From NCBI RefSeq assembly GCF_000002075.1, contig NW_004797388.1, positions 375,607-439,606 of the forward strand: a DNA stretch of 64,000 bases, in the 5' to 3' direction. Positions 12,101 to 21,945 of this stretch are shown here, piece after piece. The notes beneath the pieces are model-generated. The model searched no databases, was not told the origin of the DNA, and worked only from the letters and a program-made list of their open reading frames with translations. The position numbers were made by a program, and so were the translations under genes. Position 1 is the stretch's first letter. Each line of letters starts with the position of its first letter. The stretch is from Aplysia californica (taxonomy: Eukaryota; Mollusca; Gastropoda; Aplysiida; Aplysiidae).

Positions 12101-12480
12101 CTAGCCGAGACTTCTTACTTGTTCATGAAACACTAAAACAGTGACAACTGTTGTAATAGAATTTGCTCAATAACAGGAAAGATTCATTGAAAGCCCCTCA
12201 TATAAAATATTGCACTAACATAAGCCTAAATTGTTTCAAAATCCATTTAAAAGAAGCACACTGCTAACTATCAAAAAGCACAGATGTGACATAGGCAAAA
12301 GCAAAACCACTTCAAAAATCAAAATCCCACTTGTAGCAGAGTAGGATCTAATACCTTATTCAAATCAATGGTCTCTAGAGCTAACTGTCGAAGTCGCTCT
12401 CGGCGGTCACGGTTGCTCTCTGATGCAGAGGCCACACCGCCAGTGCCGGTTTTGCCCCCGGCACGATGCTGGAAATCCAT
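2749..12480 (-). CDS. SF3A2: SF3A2, splicing factor 3a subunit 2 (8 coding exons, complete)
   Basis: Joined exons (high to low): 12480-12355, 11814-11743, 11330-11284, 9730-9621, 9424-9375, 5378-5238, 4671-4603, 3183-2749. All junctions are GT-AG and in phase, giving 349 residues and a TAA stop. The start MDFQHRAGGKTGTGG is the family's conserved N-terminus. Residues 54-82 form the matrin/U1-type C2H2 zinc finger (C56, C59, H72, H78), followed by ARRAAKEAKEAPAQPAPE, the FVKIGRPGYK motif and the conserved YEQRIEPPDRRWQYLL block. From about residue 218 the tail is almost only Pro, Gly, Met and Ala in PPPP-rich repeats. Known role: with SF3A1 and SF3A3 it forms SF3a, which converts the 15S U2 snRNP to 17S and anchors it at the branch site in the nucleus. 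The tail is shorter than in vertebrates, whose protein is about 464 residues. Identity is certain from near-exact conservation; the exact 5' UTR is not. Confidence 0.97.
4603..4671 (-). CDS. SF3A2: SF3A2 exon 7
   Basis: 23 codons, acceptor TTTCCACAG, donor CAG/GTTAGT. Encodes VPSREVDKDPRKLWTHWN and KETKQ, in register with the family. Confidence 0.95.
5238..5378 (-). CDS. SF3A2: SF3A2 exon 6, core conserved block
   Basis: 47 codons, phase 0 on both sides, acceptor TTCTAG, donor AAG/GTAACC. Begins IDYPEIVETIQPRYRF and contains YEQRIEPPDRRWQYLL and AAEPYETIAFK, the most conserved part outside the zinc finger. Confidence 0.96.
5690..5770 (-). repeat. tRNA-like SINE head in SF3A2 intron
   Basis: The minus strand reads TATCTCAGTTGATGTCGTGC, then GACCTTGGTTTGAATCCCCG, giving recognisable A and B boxes of a tRNA-derived SINE. 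The body continues toward 5620 but is not assigned to a family. Confidence 0.5.
5836..6663 (+). mobile_element. pogo-like non-autonomous TIR element, family P1, copy 2
   Basis: 828 bp flanked by TA on both sides. Left end CAGTGGAACTTGGATTTAAC, right end GAATCCGAGTTCCACTG. Additional TCGGATTCAACGAG repeats lie inside both ends. The interior is colinear with copy 1 and has no transposase frame. It lies between SF3A2 exon 6 and exon 5. Confidence 0.88.
7220..7325 (-). repeat. Family A retroelement copy, truncated
   Basis: The reverse complement gives GGGTGGTTGGTGGCTGCTG then TTGCTCCCTCCTTCTTTCC and the GTTACT..CTCTTGTAAC core. Minus-strand insertion, missing its 3' tail. Confidence 0.7.
7326..9374. 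other. SF3A2 intron 5, mostly unannotated, with CTAGAT arrays and a GTCGG-rich block
   Basis: Holds short telomere-like CCTAACC repeats (7795-7830), AGATCTAGAT arrays (7985-8175 and 8275-8335), and 8400-8720, a GC-rich block with many GTCGG/CCGAC motifs and an 8-bp-stem palindrome TTCCGACAATTATGTCGGAA at 8479-8498. The GC-rich block reads open on both strands, but its Arg-rich products look like composition artefacts. Confidence 0.5.
7985..8175. repeat. CTAGAT/TAGATC low-complexity array
   Basis: Repeated TAGATCTAGATC-type palindromic hexamers, imperfect. The same motif forms arrays at 8275-8335, 13678-13695, 17755-17822, 19972-20190 and 20555-20615. Confidence 0.8.
9375..9424 (-). CDS. SF3A2: SF3A2 exon 5
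   Basis: 50 bases, acceptor TTACAG, donor CAG/GTATGT. Encodes VTKQRDPESTQQSLLFQ, matching the block after the GRPGYK motif. Confidence 0.95.
9621..9730 (-). CDS. SF3A2: SF3A2 exon 4
   Basis: 110 bases, acceptor CCCACAG, donor AAAG/GTACAT. Encodes ARRAAKEAKEAPAQPAPE, then the basic KVDIKRFVKIGRPGYK stretch conserved in the family. Confidence 0.95.
9823..10596 (+). mobile_element. pogo-like TIR element, family P2, copy 1
   Basis: 774 bp between TA dinucleotides. Left CAGTTGAACCTGCCATGACG, right GTTTTACACAGGTTTGACTG; GGCCACCTGT motifs repeat inside. Same size and layout as the copy at 60515-61294. Non-autonomous. Confidence 0.87.
11284..11330 (-). CDS. SF3A2: SF3A2 exon 3, second half of zinc finger
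   Basis: 47 bases, acceptor TTGACAG, donor CT/GTAAGT. Encodes GSYLAHTQGKKHQSN with zinc ligands H72 and H78; the last two bases start a Leu codon completed in the next exon. Confidence 0.95.
11743..11814 (-). CDS. SF3A2: SF3A2 exon 2, first half of zinc finger
   Basis: 24 codons, phase 0 on both sides, acceptor TTACAG, donor GAG/GTAACG. Encodes DPYFMKNHLGSYECKLC and following residues, with zinc ligands C56 and C59. Confidence 0.95.
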
Positions 12481-12515
12481 GATTCACTTTGTGAGGTCTG
12501 GGCACTCACTGAAAT
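12355..12515 (-). CDS. SF3A2: SF3A2 exon with start codon (42 codons plus 5' UTR part)
   Basis: Coding 12480-12355, ATG at 12480-12478, donor AATAAG/GTAT. A pyrimidine tract and CAG lie directly upstream in transcript sense, so the exon probably begins at 12515 and an untranslated exon lies further up. A good donor, CAG/GTATGA, at 13461/13460 could end that exon, but its own start is not visible. Confidence 0.9.
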
Positions 12516-12936
12516 CTGTGAGAAATAAAAAAGAAAGATAAGACGGATGTGAAGGCCACGATGAGGGTTCTGGTTCAAACCAAGGCAGAGTCAAAATGTC
12601 CTCCATCTATTCAGGAATACAGAAAAAAAATAAAAAAATATATGTCATCTTGCTCCTTTGATGAGGGTATGGTACACACGCTTTCCAGATTCGAGAAGAC
12701 CTATTTTTTTACTTCTGACTTCTTTACAGTTTAAAAAATGAAATAATAATTATAACAAACACTCCTCGTGAGAGCCTCAAACAACCCGGCCAGCGCTCCA
12801 GGGCAGGTCATGAATTCAGATTGGTTCAAGGCTAAGCTTACACTCTTATTTCACAAATTTTTGTCATCCTATTACATGATGTATTTAGGCTAGGCCTACC
12901 CGTTCTCACACCCAGGTGAGAATAAAATCTCAGACG

Positions 12937-12970
12937 TGGGTGAGAATAAAATGGATACTATTCTCACCCA
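12937..12970. other. Perfect 12-bp-stem hairpin
   Basis: TGGGTGAGAATA and TATTCTCACCCA are exact inverse copies separated by 10 bases. Two further GGTGAGAATAA-like units flank it (12914-12925 and 12970-12981). It sits upstream of the SF3A2 start and may be a small foldback remnant. Confidence 0.7.
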
Positions 12971-13460
12971 GAGTGAGAATAACAACAGACTTTTTTCACA
13001 CCCTCACCCTCCCACCCCTCTTCCATTCTCCCTTTTATTTTCAAATTGTTGAGCATTGCCGTGTCCGCACACGGGAAGAGGAATCGAAGTCGTGTTCCGT
13101 GTGGTAAGTGAGTGAGGCGTTGTCAACCGCGACTGTTTCGCTGTGTCCACCTCCGCCCTCTTTAAACTCAGTTGCATACTACTGGGTGATTTTGTAGTTT
13201 CGTTCGTTTAAGTCCAAAGCTGAATGCCAGAGACCCTGAATTGCCAGGCAGGCCCTAATCATTCAGGAGTGAACTAAGCGTGAGACTTGAAAGCTGTCCT
13301 CAGAGAAATTCGCACCCGCAAATGGGCGCGCAACTTTTGCCATTTTCGTGAATTCAGGCCAATTTTCCACTAAATTTAGAAAAAAAAAATTTTTTTGTTA
13401 AAATTAACCAAAACTTTCTTCCACGACAAAAAAATAACGCCAAGGAGGGACAATTCATAC

Positions 13461-13500
13461 CTGAAATAGATCTACCACTTCCTTTACACTTGGACGGCGG
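13461..13500 (-). other. Possible end of an SF3A2 5' untranslated exon
   Basis: Minus-strand CAG/GTATGA at 13461/13460 is a strong donor about 950 bases upstream of the acceptor of the start-codon exon. The exon's 5' limit is unknown; the right coordinate is arbitrary. Confidence 0.3.
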
Positions 13501-13872
13501 GGTGCCGCCCATTGCAGATGGGATCGGGTGGGGTCAGGTCGGGTGTTTGTTTTTTGAGGCAACGAGTTGGGTGCGATCGACTTGTGCCACGATAGCCGCT
13601 ACGGGCCATCAATCTCGCGAGCAAACCTACCCGACCCAACCCCCAAAAGTCCTGTTTGGACAGAATAATCTTCTAGCTAGATATCTAGATCTAGATTACA
13701 TCAATCGAAAACATGATAGTCTGATTACTTAGCTTACTTGGTTCCGTGTCACCAGGTAGATAGATGTAGTATTTGTGAAAGACTTTAAATCTCAGGTTAG
13801 GAGGATAGATCTAGACATGGATTGATTAATCCAGAAAGGGGACATTGAAATATAATCTTACACCTGGAAAAG

Positions 13873-13900
13873 GTGTGTGTGTGTGTGTGTGTGTGTGTGT
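13873..13900. repeat. (GT)n microsatellite
   Basis: About 14 uninterrupted GT units. Confidence 0.9.
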
Positions 13901-13999
13901 AAGGAATATTTTTGGGAGTTTTATTTAAACCTGTGCTTTGACCCTATGCTATTTGTCATCGAGAAAGGTTCACTTGCTCAAGAAATCGGTATATTTGCA

Positions 14000-16850
14000 A
14001 ATAAATGAATAATTCGGATCACTTGTGAGTCCGTTGTGTCGTCACGGACAAGGTGTTTCAGAAACCATTATTTTTCACAGTAGAATCACCACAGCTGGTT
14101 AAATCTTTTTGCTTTTCGTCGTTTATTCAATGTGCGAAAGGAACATCGGGTTCCTAGATAGAACGATTTTGGTCGACTGTTTAACATTCGCCGTGATCGT
14201 CGTCCCTTTGCGACGTACCGGAAGTCCGAATTTTAGCCCACTTTAGTTTTGAACGGATCATCAACAGTGCCCCGATATAATTGTTTTCTTGAGTGATTTC
14301 CCCTTACCCATTTCCCCTGAACAGCGGAAGCAACGGCGGAAAGAGAAAAACGAAAGTAGTCATTGCCGTCAGAGTCCGGTGACGCACAAGAATCATGCGT
14401 TGAATGTGGCGTACAGGACTGTTTTGTGTGTTTTTAGGCTGCCCTATTGAATATTTTAGTGAAATTGCGGTGTTTACATTGGATTCCTGGAACAAGAGTG
14501 TGAAGTGTGAACAAACTTCGAGAGATGGATCATTTCTGTGGTTATAGATTTAGATTTTGTGCTCAGTGATGAGGTTTGGGGTGTCGTCATGCAGCCGAAC
14601 AAGACTGACTGACGTACTAGAAATAACATTGTCCTTTCAGGGCAAACATTTTTTATGTCATGTGTGCTCTCTTTACCTAAACAAACAAACATGTCCTTGT
14701 TTATCTGTCAAACTCAAAAGTACACATTTGTTCTTTGTTGGCATGATATGCCTTTTTCCAATACATTGTGTCACCATTGTTAAATGAAAGTACAAGTAAT
14801 ATTTGTCATCATTGCTAATATCAATAAGTTATCAACATATATTTCATAAATGCAAGATTCATTTAGAAGCAAAATATGCCTTTATTGATCTGTGTATCTC
14901 ATAGAGAGCAAATTTGTTCTTTGTAGGCATGATTTTACCTTTTCCCAGTATGTTTTGTCATCACTGTTATGTACAAGTAGCCTACTGTTTGTCATAATTA
15001 GCAAGTACATAATTGTGATTGTCCACTGTCTTTGATATAACCTGATATCTGTTTCAAAGTAAAAGACTTCTGGATTTCTTCTCTGGATGTAAACAAATGG
15101 ATCGTGGACTTTAAAGAATGGAACTACAAGATCACCGACCGCATGACTATTCCGGGCCCGTTCATTGGTCACTTGAAATAGGGCAATGGCGGGCGCGCGC
15201 ATCCGGTTGTTTTTCTCTCTATTCCCCTGTAACATCGCAATGGGGGTATTCCGAGGCGAGGTTATCTCGTCTCGGGGTGTTCGCGTCTCAACGGGGAAAA
15301 ATAATTTTTAATTGTACGGCATGCTAGATTGAATTAACTTATGTTTTACGGTTGGCATGGTCTAAAGTCATCATAAAAAGCTTTGCAATTATTTAGTCAC
15401 GCTGCCGACATATATTCTTAAAGATCCCATGTTGTGATACGATGCTATAAATAAAATGGACTCATCCCGACACCCCTTTTTCGCAAAATCGTAATATGTA
15501 CACCACAATTTTAATTATAACAAAATAACTACGAAATTGGTAGTAAATCTGACTGCAGAAATGATTTCCACACTCAAAAACACATCGGGTAGCAAAGTTT
15601 CTCTCGAACACTCTGATTAGTTACCGAGATATCGTTCCAGGGTTCCTGCCATGAACTTCCCATCAAATTCAAGGAGGTTTCAAGGAGAAATTTTTAAAAT
15701 TCAAGGAGGTTTGGTCAAGAAATTCACGACGAAAGCCTATTTTCGATAGGCCTACACTTGTCAGAAAGGAATCATATATATATATCATAGTTTCGATTTC
15801 CAACAAAAACTGTTCCCAGGGTGACTGCCAACACGGCTTCTCAATTTTCCCGGTGGGCTCATCCATTCTCCAGGGGCATGTTACATAACAATGACAGTGC
15901 ATGCTCCATTTATATTTTATATATAATATATAATTATATACACACACGCGTGCGCGCACACATGTCAGAATTGCACTGGAATACTGTTTGACTTGGGTAT
16001 TTCAGTCTGTTCTTATACTTTTTTATATTTTCCCCTCATCATATTCGCCTATATATAAACTATATAAAAATGAATCTTGCTTTGAGCCTGAGAAAATGTC
16101 TAGAACCAGAATATCGACCGTCAAGAACCAGTTTGGGAGTCAAAGTTTTTATAATAAATGTGAAAGACAAAAACATGAAAGGCTCAAGTAGACCTATTCA
16201 GTGTGAGAGGTGTAAGAACTGTGGGAGGGCAAGATGCGGTGACACTGAAAATCTGCGAATCTTGAACAGAAAGCTAAATTAAAAATATAGAATATAGTCG
16301 CACGGTGCTCGGGAGGGCTCCTTAGCGTGTGTGTGTTTATACGGAGCGTGCGTTTACATGAACCTTAGCAAGGGGAGGAAGGGACGCAGTCATCTCAATT
16401 CGTTATTACTCTAGTGATCTCCCTTGGAGGAGGGGGTCATTTTGGCAGATAATGTGACGGCACCAGACTTTTGTGAAGGATTCTCCGACAGGGGTTAAGA
16501 ATACAACGGACTTGAATTGGGTGGGGGGGGGGGGGGGAGAAAGACAAACTCAATGTAATGAATCGGCACTATAAACGTCGGGAACAGATAGCCTAAGAGG
16601 AAACTGTTGGAGATAGTCTTAAATCTATGATGTCATGTTGGACAAGAATCAGAGTCCGAATAACATTTTTTCATATTCGGACTCGAGTCCGAATAGTCAC
16701 TTCGTGACCAATTAGCCTCAAGATGTCAGGGTCATGGGTCAAAGGGCACGGTGGCACGGTCGTGATTACTGAAAAACTCGGTAAGAGACGTCAGTTGATT
16801 GCTGGCAGTTGAAGAGTGAGGTCGTAGAAAACTGATTAGGAGAGTGAGTT
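14000..16850. other. Intergenic stretch, no gene recognised
   Basis: Contains an ETS-like CCGGAAGT at about 14219, an imperfect roughly 95-bp duplication (14725-14823 and 14909-15003), and a short Cys-rich reading frame near 16195-16240. None supports a gene on its own. Confidence 0.4.
14725..15003 (+). repeat. Imperfect direct duplication
   Basis: AATTTGTTCTTTGT(T/A)GGCATGAT and the next roughly 80 bases occur at 14725 and again at 14909 with scattered changes and small indels; spacing is about 184 bases. Confidence 0.75.
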
Positions 16851-16870
16851 GGGGAGCGACTGGGAAGCGC

Positions 16871-16950
16871 GCAGGCCCTATATAAAGGGCATAGACGCTG
16901 ACCCTTTTCAATGGAAAATTCCAGTGTTCCTTATATGGAAAATGACGTAG
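16871..16950 (+). promoter_or_regulatory. Possible core promoter: TATA box, CArG box, CRE-like site
   Basis: TATATAAA at 16879-16886 within a near-palindrome GGCCCTATATAAAGGGC, a perfect CArG box CCTTATATGG at 16929-16938, and TGACGTAG just after. This combination resembles an SRF-responsive promoter. No transcript or downstream exon is seen, so this is motif evidence only. Confidence 0.25.
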
Positions 16951-17472
16951 TCAATTACAGGCCAAAGTTATAAATAGTGACCAATGACTTTGCAAGTTAT
17001 CTTGACCTCGTAGAGCGTCTCTTGGCCGAGATATCGATCGATAAAGTGACGCGGTCCCACTGAGCGACTACACTCTATGTGTCACTTGTTTTGCCGTGCT
17101 GATGTACTAATTGTTGAGTCTATCGCGTTCTGGGCTTTGTGTGTATTTATTTGATCGCAGATCATTTTTGAATGGCTCATTCTATCAGCTTAAAGAAAAT
17201 ATATGCTTTTATATGCTTTTTATCATCAGTTGAGCCGTAATTGGTCATTTTTCAGTAGCAGGTATACATTTCGGGTATCTCAGCTGTTTCCCCCCCCCAC
17301 CAAACCCCCATGTTTACAACTGATTGGCCGTGGCGGCGGGGCATTTTTAGCGGGTTACTTCCGGTGAAACGCTGAACGCTTCAAGGGTTTAAAAAACCAA
17401 AACATGGGGTGTTTCAGAGGGGCATGCCCTGATTTTCTTACAGAATCTGCTACTGCGTGGTCCACTTTTTAG

Positions 17473-17651
17473 GAGTATTTTCCTATATGTGGGTCATCCA
17501 TATTTTGCCGACCTTTACAACCCCATAACTTTTTTATTTATGAACCGTTTCTCAAAATTCAAGAAGCATAATTATCAGAATTGAAAATTCTTTCTTAGGT
17601 ACCAAAAAAAAGGGGGCAAAAGTGAAAATTTAAATTTTCATTGGCATTGCT
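17473..17651 (+). repeat. 3' part of a TAGCAATG-ended element, copy 1
   Basis: From TTTTCCTATATG to CATTGGCATTGCTA it matches 18659-18841 with moderate divergence. The right end matches the right end of the complete copy at 17877-18841. The left part is only weakly traceable. Confidence 0.65.
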
Positions 17652-17876
17652 AAATTGTGATTCCTCCAACTCCAAAACGGAGGAAAAACGATCGTTCATC
17701 GAAAAGACATCCGCAATCTTCATTTCGATCTAGGCTAGCCGCGAAACTAGATCAAAGATTTAAGTTTGCCTAGATCTAGACCATAGATCTAGAAGAACCT
17801 AGATCTAGATCTAGATTTAGGTCTACCCTGAGCCAAGAGGGCGCTGGAAACTCTCCGAAATCACAAAAGACAAAAG

Positions 17877-18841
17877 TAGCAATGCCAATCGCCCGCTGCG
17901 CCTTGTGCCGGAAATCGGCCTCCGCTCGAGGGGTATTTTTTGGGCCGCTCGGAATCAGAAGTGACTGTCTTCTAAGTTTAGTTACGGGAAAACTCCTGGA
18001 CGAAAATAAATGAAACTCGGCAACCAACCAGAGGAAAGGTTAAACTAACGACATGCCAGCGTACAATCCCGAACGATTACTAGAACCGGAGATATTGCCG
18101 TGTTTGTGAGAATTTCCTCTGCGGTTCGAAAACTAAGCGGAGCTGCGGGTTGATCGCTGACCACACAAGCGCCCCACATGTCTTCTTTATTGCTGTAAAA
18201 TTTCAGATCTCTGCGTTTAGTAGATTTTCCGTACCAACTTAAAATTACCACCCACCCATTGATAAAACACTAGATCTAGAAACTTAATCGCGCATTCCAA
18301 ACGCGAGGTGCCGGCATGCAAGAGGCACGTGATCGCTAGGCGGCATGTGATTGGCTGCCTATAACCAAATGGGTCACCGATGACTACATCGCGGGTTTTC
18401 CCGATAGCGCTTTACTGAGTTTTAGAAGGGGTGATCGCGTCGCGGTAAAAACGATGTCACGCAATTCAACAAATTTCACGCAAATATCAGTCTTTAAGAT
18501 CCAAAGTAATGAAGACAACGAAAAAGTGATAGCAGAACTAGATTTGGCATTAAAAATCACATGGAGATGCCAAGTTTCATTCATATGCTCCAATTCATTA
18601 CTGACTTATGAACAGTTTTTCCTCAAAATACATCAAAACATGTCCCACATTTTGGTGATTTTTTCCTATATGAAGGTCCTCCAACATTTTGCAAACAAAA
18701 ATCCCAATGGCCAATAACTTTTTTATTTATCAATGGATTTTTAAAATTTAAAAACCACAGTTCTTAGAATTTACTCTAGTTTCATTTAAGCCCATTTTTA
18801 AGCAATTCGGATGAAAATTTAATTTTTCATTGTCATTGCTA
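17877..18841 (+). mobile_element. 965-bp TIR element inserted in the left arm of the foldback
   Basis: Ends TAGCAATGCCAAT and ATTGTCATTGCTA are inverse copies, and ACAAAAG directly flanks both sides (17870-17876 and 18842-18848). The uninterrupted right arm shows the empty site with one ACAAAAG. The left flank carries an extra ACAAAAG, so the true duplication may be 7 or 8 bp; 8 would suit hAT. No transposase frame. Confidence 0.75.
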
Positions 18842-18929
18842 ACAAAAGAGTTCCCTTACCGGGTCTGTATACTTTGTGACTTAATTCCCGGTTACCGGGT
18901 CTGTATACACTCCCTTTGGCAAAAGCTCA

Positions 18930-18937
18930 TATATAAA
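18930..18937 (+). promoter_or_regulatory. TATA-box-like site
   Basis: TATATAAA, followed about 70 bases on by a donor-like GAAG/GTAAGC at about 18999. It could be a promoter with a short first exon, but it lies inside the foldback. Confidence 0.2.
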
Positions 18938-19971
18938 CACGACTGTCCGCTCACGTTATTGTTTCGAATTTTGGTGTTTTCTTTATTATAGTTTCCAGGA
19001 AGGTAAGCCCCCCTGAACCCCCCTCCCCCTCCCCACTGTTGGTATGATACACGGTGGTCCACCAAAGTTAAATCCCCTGCCCATTCTCAACCACCAACTC
19101 TCGCTCACCTCGCCTCGCCAGTTGCTGCTGGCTTGCACTGTGCGTGCGCGAAGTCGTCCGCGGAACTACCTTTTGTCCGCACGCAGAGTACTATGACTAT
19201 GAGAGCGTAGTTAGGCTAGGTGTGCGTCGTAATCACGGGCCGAGACGGGTGGTCCGGTAAAGTACAATCCAGCCCCCCCCCCCTACTCTTGACTTTAACG
19301 AACGAAACTACAAAGTCGCCGTCTAGTCTAGGCCTCCTAGTGGCCATCTCGGCCGGTGCGTGTGTGATAGTGAAGAAGCAGCATCAGGATCATAGAATAC
19401 TCATCAGTATACTGCAGTATGACCCCAAAAGCAGTGCCCTTAGGAGCCTTATTTATCGTACATCAACAATATTTCCCCCAAATCTACCTGACTGCAACGA
19501 CTATCACCTACCCGGTCGTTACAACAATTTTAATCAGTTAGGTTTCTCTCTTCGAGGTTCGCTGTCAGACTGTCAACAAGAAGCGGCCATACATGATTGA
19601 ACTTCCGGTTTGAGATTACTCGTGACAAACGAGAATTAATTGTGAATAAATATTTATAATTTATTTTTTGTATACGCTGTGCTAAATGTTATGATTTATA
19701 TAAAAATCATGATTTAAAATAATTTAACTAAATTATAAGTTGAGAATTCACATCTCATTCTTCCCCTGACTACCGGTGCAACAAATATGGCGTCATAAAC
19801 ATGACTGAGTTCCTCTCTCTCTACACTAGCAGCATTCCTTTGTTGGGGCTCGGGGTTCTGACAAAGTGCCTGACACGATGACAGTCTTTTTAAGGGCCTG
19901 GAACAATTCACTCTCACTTGATTTCGTGCGAGGTAAGTCAAATGTGATGAGAAGAAACCCAATGAATCACC

Positions 19972-20190
19972 TTCTAGATCTAGATATCTAGATTAGATCA
20001 TAGATCTAGAATCTAATCAGACTAATTAAACTAGATATTAGATCTAGATCTAGATATATAGATCTAGTTTTCCACGAGCCTGGCCTAGAATCCTAGAATC
20101 TCTATAGAGTCTAGATCTAGATCTAGATCTAGACAATCTAGACCTAGAATCTAGATCTAGATCTAGATAGATCTAGACAATATATATCAA
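19972..20190. repeat. CTAGAT/TAGATC array
   Basis: The densest array in the window, with uninterrupted runs of (AGATCT)-type units near 20039-20065, 20113-20135 and 20152-20175. Confidence 0.85.
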
Positions 20191-20740
20191 TTTAGGAAGT
20201 GCCTGTTTGCAACGGACGCCGCGTTTCCTTTATTAGCACCAGTCAGTGCTAAATAAAACGCCATTTTTGTTATATTATATATATATGAAACTTGATCTAC
20301 CTTTCTTTGTTGGAAGTTCTGATGGCTGAAGGGACAGTGCATCTGGGTTTGAAGCCAAACTAGAATCTACTATTTTATGAGCGTGGGTTAGATCCCGGTC
20401 CTGGAATTGTTCTTTTTTTTTGTGAGTGTATACAGTTAATACAGACCCGGTAACTGGAAACAAAGTCACAAAGTATACAGACCCGGTAGGGGAACTCTTT
20501 TGTGATTTCGGAAAGTTTCAGCGCCCTCTTGGCTCAAGGTAGACCCAGGTTCTTCTAGATCTAGACAAACAGACATAAATCATTGATCTAGTTTCGAGGC
20601 TAGCCTAGATCTAGAAATGAAGATTGCAGATGTCTTTCCGATGAACCATCGTTTTTCCTCCGTTTGAAGTTGGAGGAATCACAATTTGAAGAAAAGAACA
20701 ATTAACAATGTCACAATATCAATCGAGAAGTCACCCTCTC

Positions 20741-20741
<1 letters not shown>

Positions 20742-20788
<47 letters not shown>
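20742..20788 (+). repeat. (TC)n microsatellite running into the gap
   Basis: More than 20 TC units end at the first N, so the repeat probably caused the assembly break. Confidence 0.95.
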
Positions 20789-21377
20789 NNNNNNNNNNNN
20801 NNNNNNNNNNNNNNNNNNNNNNNNNNNNNNNNNNNNNNNNNNNNNNNNNNNNNNNNNNNNNNNNNNNNNNNNNNNNNNNNNNNNNNNNNNNNNNNNNNNN
20901 NNNNNNNNNNNNNNNNNNNNNNNNNNNNNNNNNNNNNNNNNNNNNNNNNNNNNNNNNNNNNNNNNNNNNNNNNNNNNNNNNNNNNNNNNNNNNNNNNNNN
21001 NNNNNNNNNNNNNNNNNNNNNNNNNNNNNNNNNNNNNNNNNNNNNNNNNNNNNNNNNNNNNNNNNNNNNNNNNNNNNNNNNNNNNNNNNNNNNNNNNNNN
21101 NNNNNNNNNNNNNNNNNNNNNNNNNNNNNNNNNNNNNNNNNNNNNNNNNNNNNNNNNNNNNNNNNNNNNNNNNNNNNNNNNNNNNNNNNNNNNNNNNNNN
21201 NNNNNNNNNNNNNNNNNNNNNNNNNNNNNNNNNNNNNNNNNNNNNNNNNNNNNNNNNNNNNNNNNNNNNNNNNNNNNNNNNNNNNNNNNNNNNNNNNNNN
21301 NNNNNNNNNNNNNNNNNNNNNNNNNNNNNNNNNNNNNNNNNNNNNNNNNNNNNNNNNNNNNNNNNNNNNNNNNNNNN
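20789..21377. other. Assembly gap (589 N)
   Basis: Unsequenced. Frames that cross it have no meaning. True length and content are unknown. Confidence 1.
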
Positions 21378-21945
21378 ATTGAAGATTAGCAGATCACCTG
21401 CCAGAACTAGGCCTAGCTAGATCTTGTTCTATCTATTATTTTTGTGACTCTAGCAGGGGGGGCGAACTCCCGTACACCCTCCTTTTTGTTGGCATTTTAT
21501 TTCCGTATCTACAACCCTCCGTGCCCCCCCCCCCCTTTTCTGTTAAGTGTTCTAACACTCTAACATCACCCAGCACGCCCTAGGACTTGGGCTACCTGAG
21601 TAGATCTAGATCCAGTGGTGGTCTGCTAATGTTCAAAGAGGCCCAAATTTGTCCCTTAATTATGACTTGTTGCTTTTGTAGTTTTTTATGTAGTGATGAA
21701 GCATGCACATTCTGGTTTTGTCCCCAAGAGGAGCTCTTCACAAAGTATTAATTAGCCTTAGTATAGCCTCTATACTTTTCCTTACCAATTTAGGCCTGGT
21801 TAAAGTTCAATAGTGGCTTTCCTTGGTCTGGGATAAAATTTTTAAAATTTTTTAATTTATAGGCTCCGGAAAAGAAGAAAAAAAACCCTTCCGGGACCGG
21901 GATTCGATGCCACGCTTGGAAGCACTGAATATTAAACTTACAGAA
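21378..21945. other. No gene recognised
   Basis: Short sequence between the gap and the LINE; poly-C near 21526 and a box-B-like ATCGAATCCCGG (minus strand) near 21900 that may be a SINE scrap at the LINE end. Confidence 0.4.

Larger units (their letters stand above)
17652..20687. repeat. Large inverted-repeat (foldback) structure
   Basis: The left arm (17652-17876, continuing at 18842-18912) is the reverse complement of the right arm (20428-20687). Landmarks are AATTGTGATTCCTCCAACT on the left, AGTTGGAGGAATCACAATT on the right, and the block AGCGCCCTCTTGGCTCA. The right arm is continuous where the left arm is split by a 965-bp insertion. The outer right end lies about 60 bases from the TC run and assembly gap. 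Confidence 0.8.

Noticed and set aside
20686-21420. Long open frames across the N run
   Set aside because: N cannot be translated; the flanks are a TC microsatellite.
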